From: Cellulosilyticum sp.
GTDB taxonomy: Bacteria > Bacillota > Clostridia > Lachnospirales > Cellulosilyticaceae
Assembly (NCBI GenBank): GCA_015058045.1
Contig: SVDC01000021.1
Span: 1 to 62,843, forward strand
DNA: 62,843 bases
Reading direction: 5' to 3'
The position numbers were made by a program, and so were the translations under genes. The notes under the pieces are model-generated. The model searched no databases, was not told where the DNA came from, and was given only the letters and a program-made list of their open reading frames with translations. Of this stretch, positions 62,687 through 62,843 are shown piece after piece; the stretch's first letter is position 1, and each line of letters starts with the position of its first letter.

Positions 62687-62843
62687 TTGCTTACTCCTTT
62701 TCTCTCATTAATTTATAGTTATTTCAGTATAGCGGAAGCCCCTTGACTATTTCTATAAATATTATCCAATTTTGTACGCCTTCTATAACTCCTGTTAATT
62801 CTAATACTTTTCGCCTATGAATCCTACAAAGTCTCATCTTTAA
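62687..62843 (-). other. Upstream region of the chemoreceptor gene at the window edge
   Basis: AT-rich; no clear gene. The promoter of the chemoreceptor is probably here, but I see no strong -35/-10 pair. Confidence 0.3.

Noticed and set aside
1-62843. tRNA, rRNA, integrase, prophage or plasmid genes
   Set aside because: None found by eye; neighbouring genes have uniform composition, so no mobile element is claimed.

Overview
The window looks like chromosome of a low-GC, Gram-positive anaerobe of the Clostridia, most likely of the Lachnospirales/Cellulosilyticum type. This is inferred from AT-rich codon use, strong AGGAGG ribosome sites, sigma-A promoters with TTGACA/TATAAT boxes, and family composition (LCP protein, L,D-transpeptidases, HelD, DeoR, AzlCD). 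No rRNA, tRNA, CRISPR array, insertion sequence or prophage was seen. Most genes lie on the minus strand.

Layout. 0-1.7 kb: an SdpR/SdpI-type autorepressor and membrane protein with palindromic operators, then a small exported protein. 1.9-7.2 kb: a complete urease operon read leftward (ureA-B-C-E-F-G-D), in which ureF appears to start at an AUU codon. 7.5-11.3 kb: a NudC-type Nudix hydrolase, an LCP cell-wall ligase, and a cation/Ca2+ antiporter preceded by a yybP-ykoY (Mn2+) riboswitch with its promoter and terminator. 11.3-20 kb: a FUSC protein, a MATE pump with a terminator in its leader, HelD, a TetR/iron-sulfur flavoprotein pair, and AzlCD with a palindromic operator over its promoter. 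20-24.8 kb: a GH13 alpha-glucosidase with an N-terminal extension, glycerate kinase, and a cold-shock gene with a terminator hairpin inside its leader. 24.9-35.7 kb: a conserved pair of uncharacterised proteins, a DMT transporter, two L,D-transpeptidases, an XRE/membrane-protein operon, a second MATE pump and FtsH.

35.8-43.4 kb is the most unusual part. It is a tightly packed five-gene operon: a coiled-coil protein with a C-terminal membrane anchor, two different dynamin-like GTPases, an 820-residue protein that looks like a catalytically dead DNA2/NAM7-type superfamily 1 helicase carrying a very large coiled-coil insertion and lacking the second RecA domain, and a small protein with a possible winged-helix start. 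I read it as an uncharacterised membrane-remodelling or defence-like system.

43.5-55.5 kb: a YbaK-type tRNA editing protein, a second FUSC protein, a cysteine-motif protein related to DUF523/TudS, a HEPN/MNT toxin-antitoxin pair whose HEPN gene is broken while MNT is intact, a methyltransferase, O-acetylhomoserine sulfhydrylase, a TetR/hydrolase operon with a clear operator, a GT4 glycosyltransferase and a DeoR regulator. 55.7-62.7 kb: a phosphonate-type ABC transporter (phnD-C-E-E) in one operon with a cytoplasmic 5'-nucleotidase-like phosphoesterase, and a chemoreceptor with no obvious external sensor domain.

All assignments come from reading translations and motifs by eye. Family names are from memory and were not checked by search.
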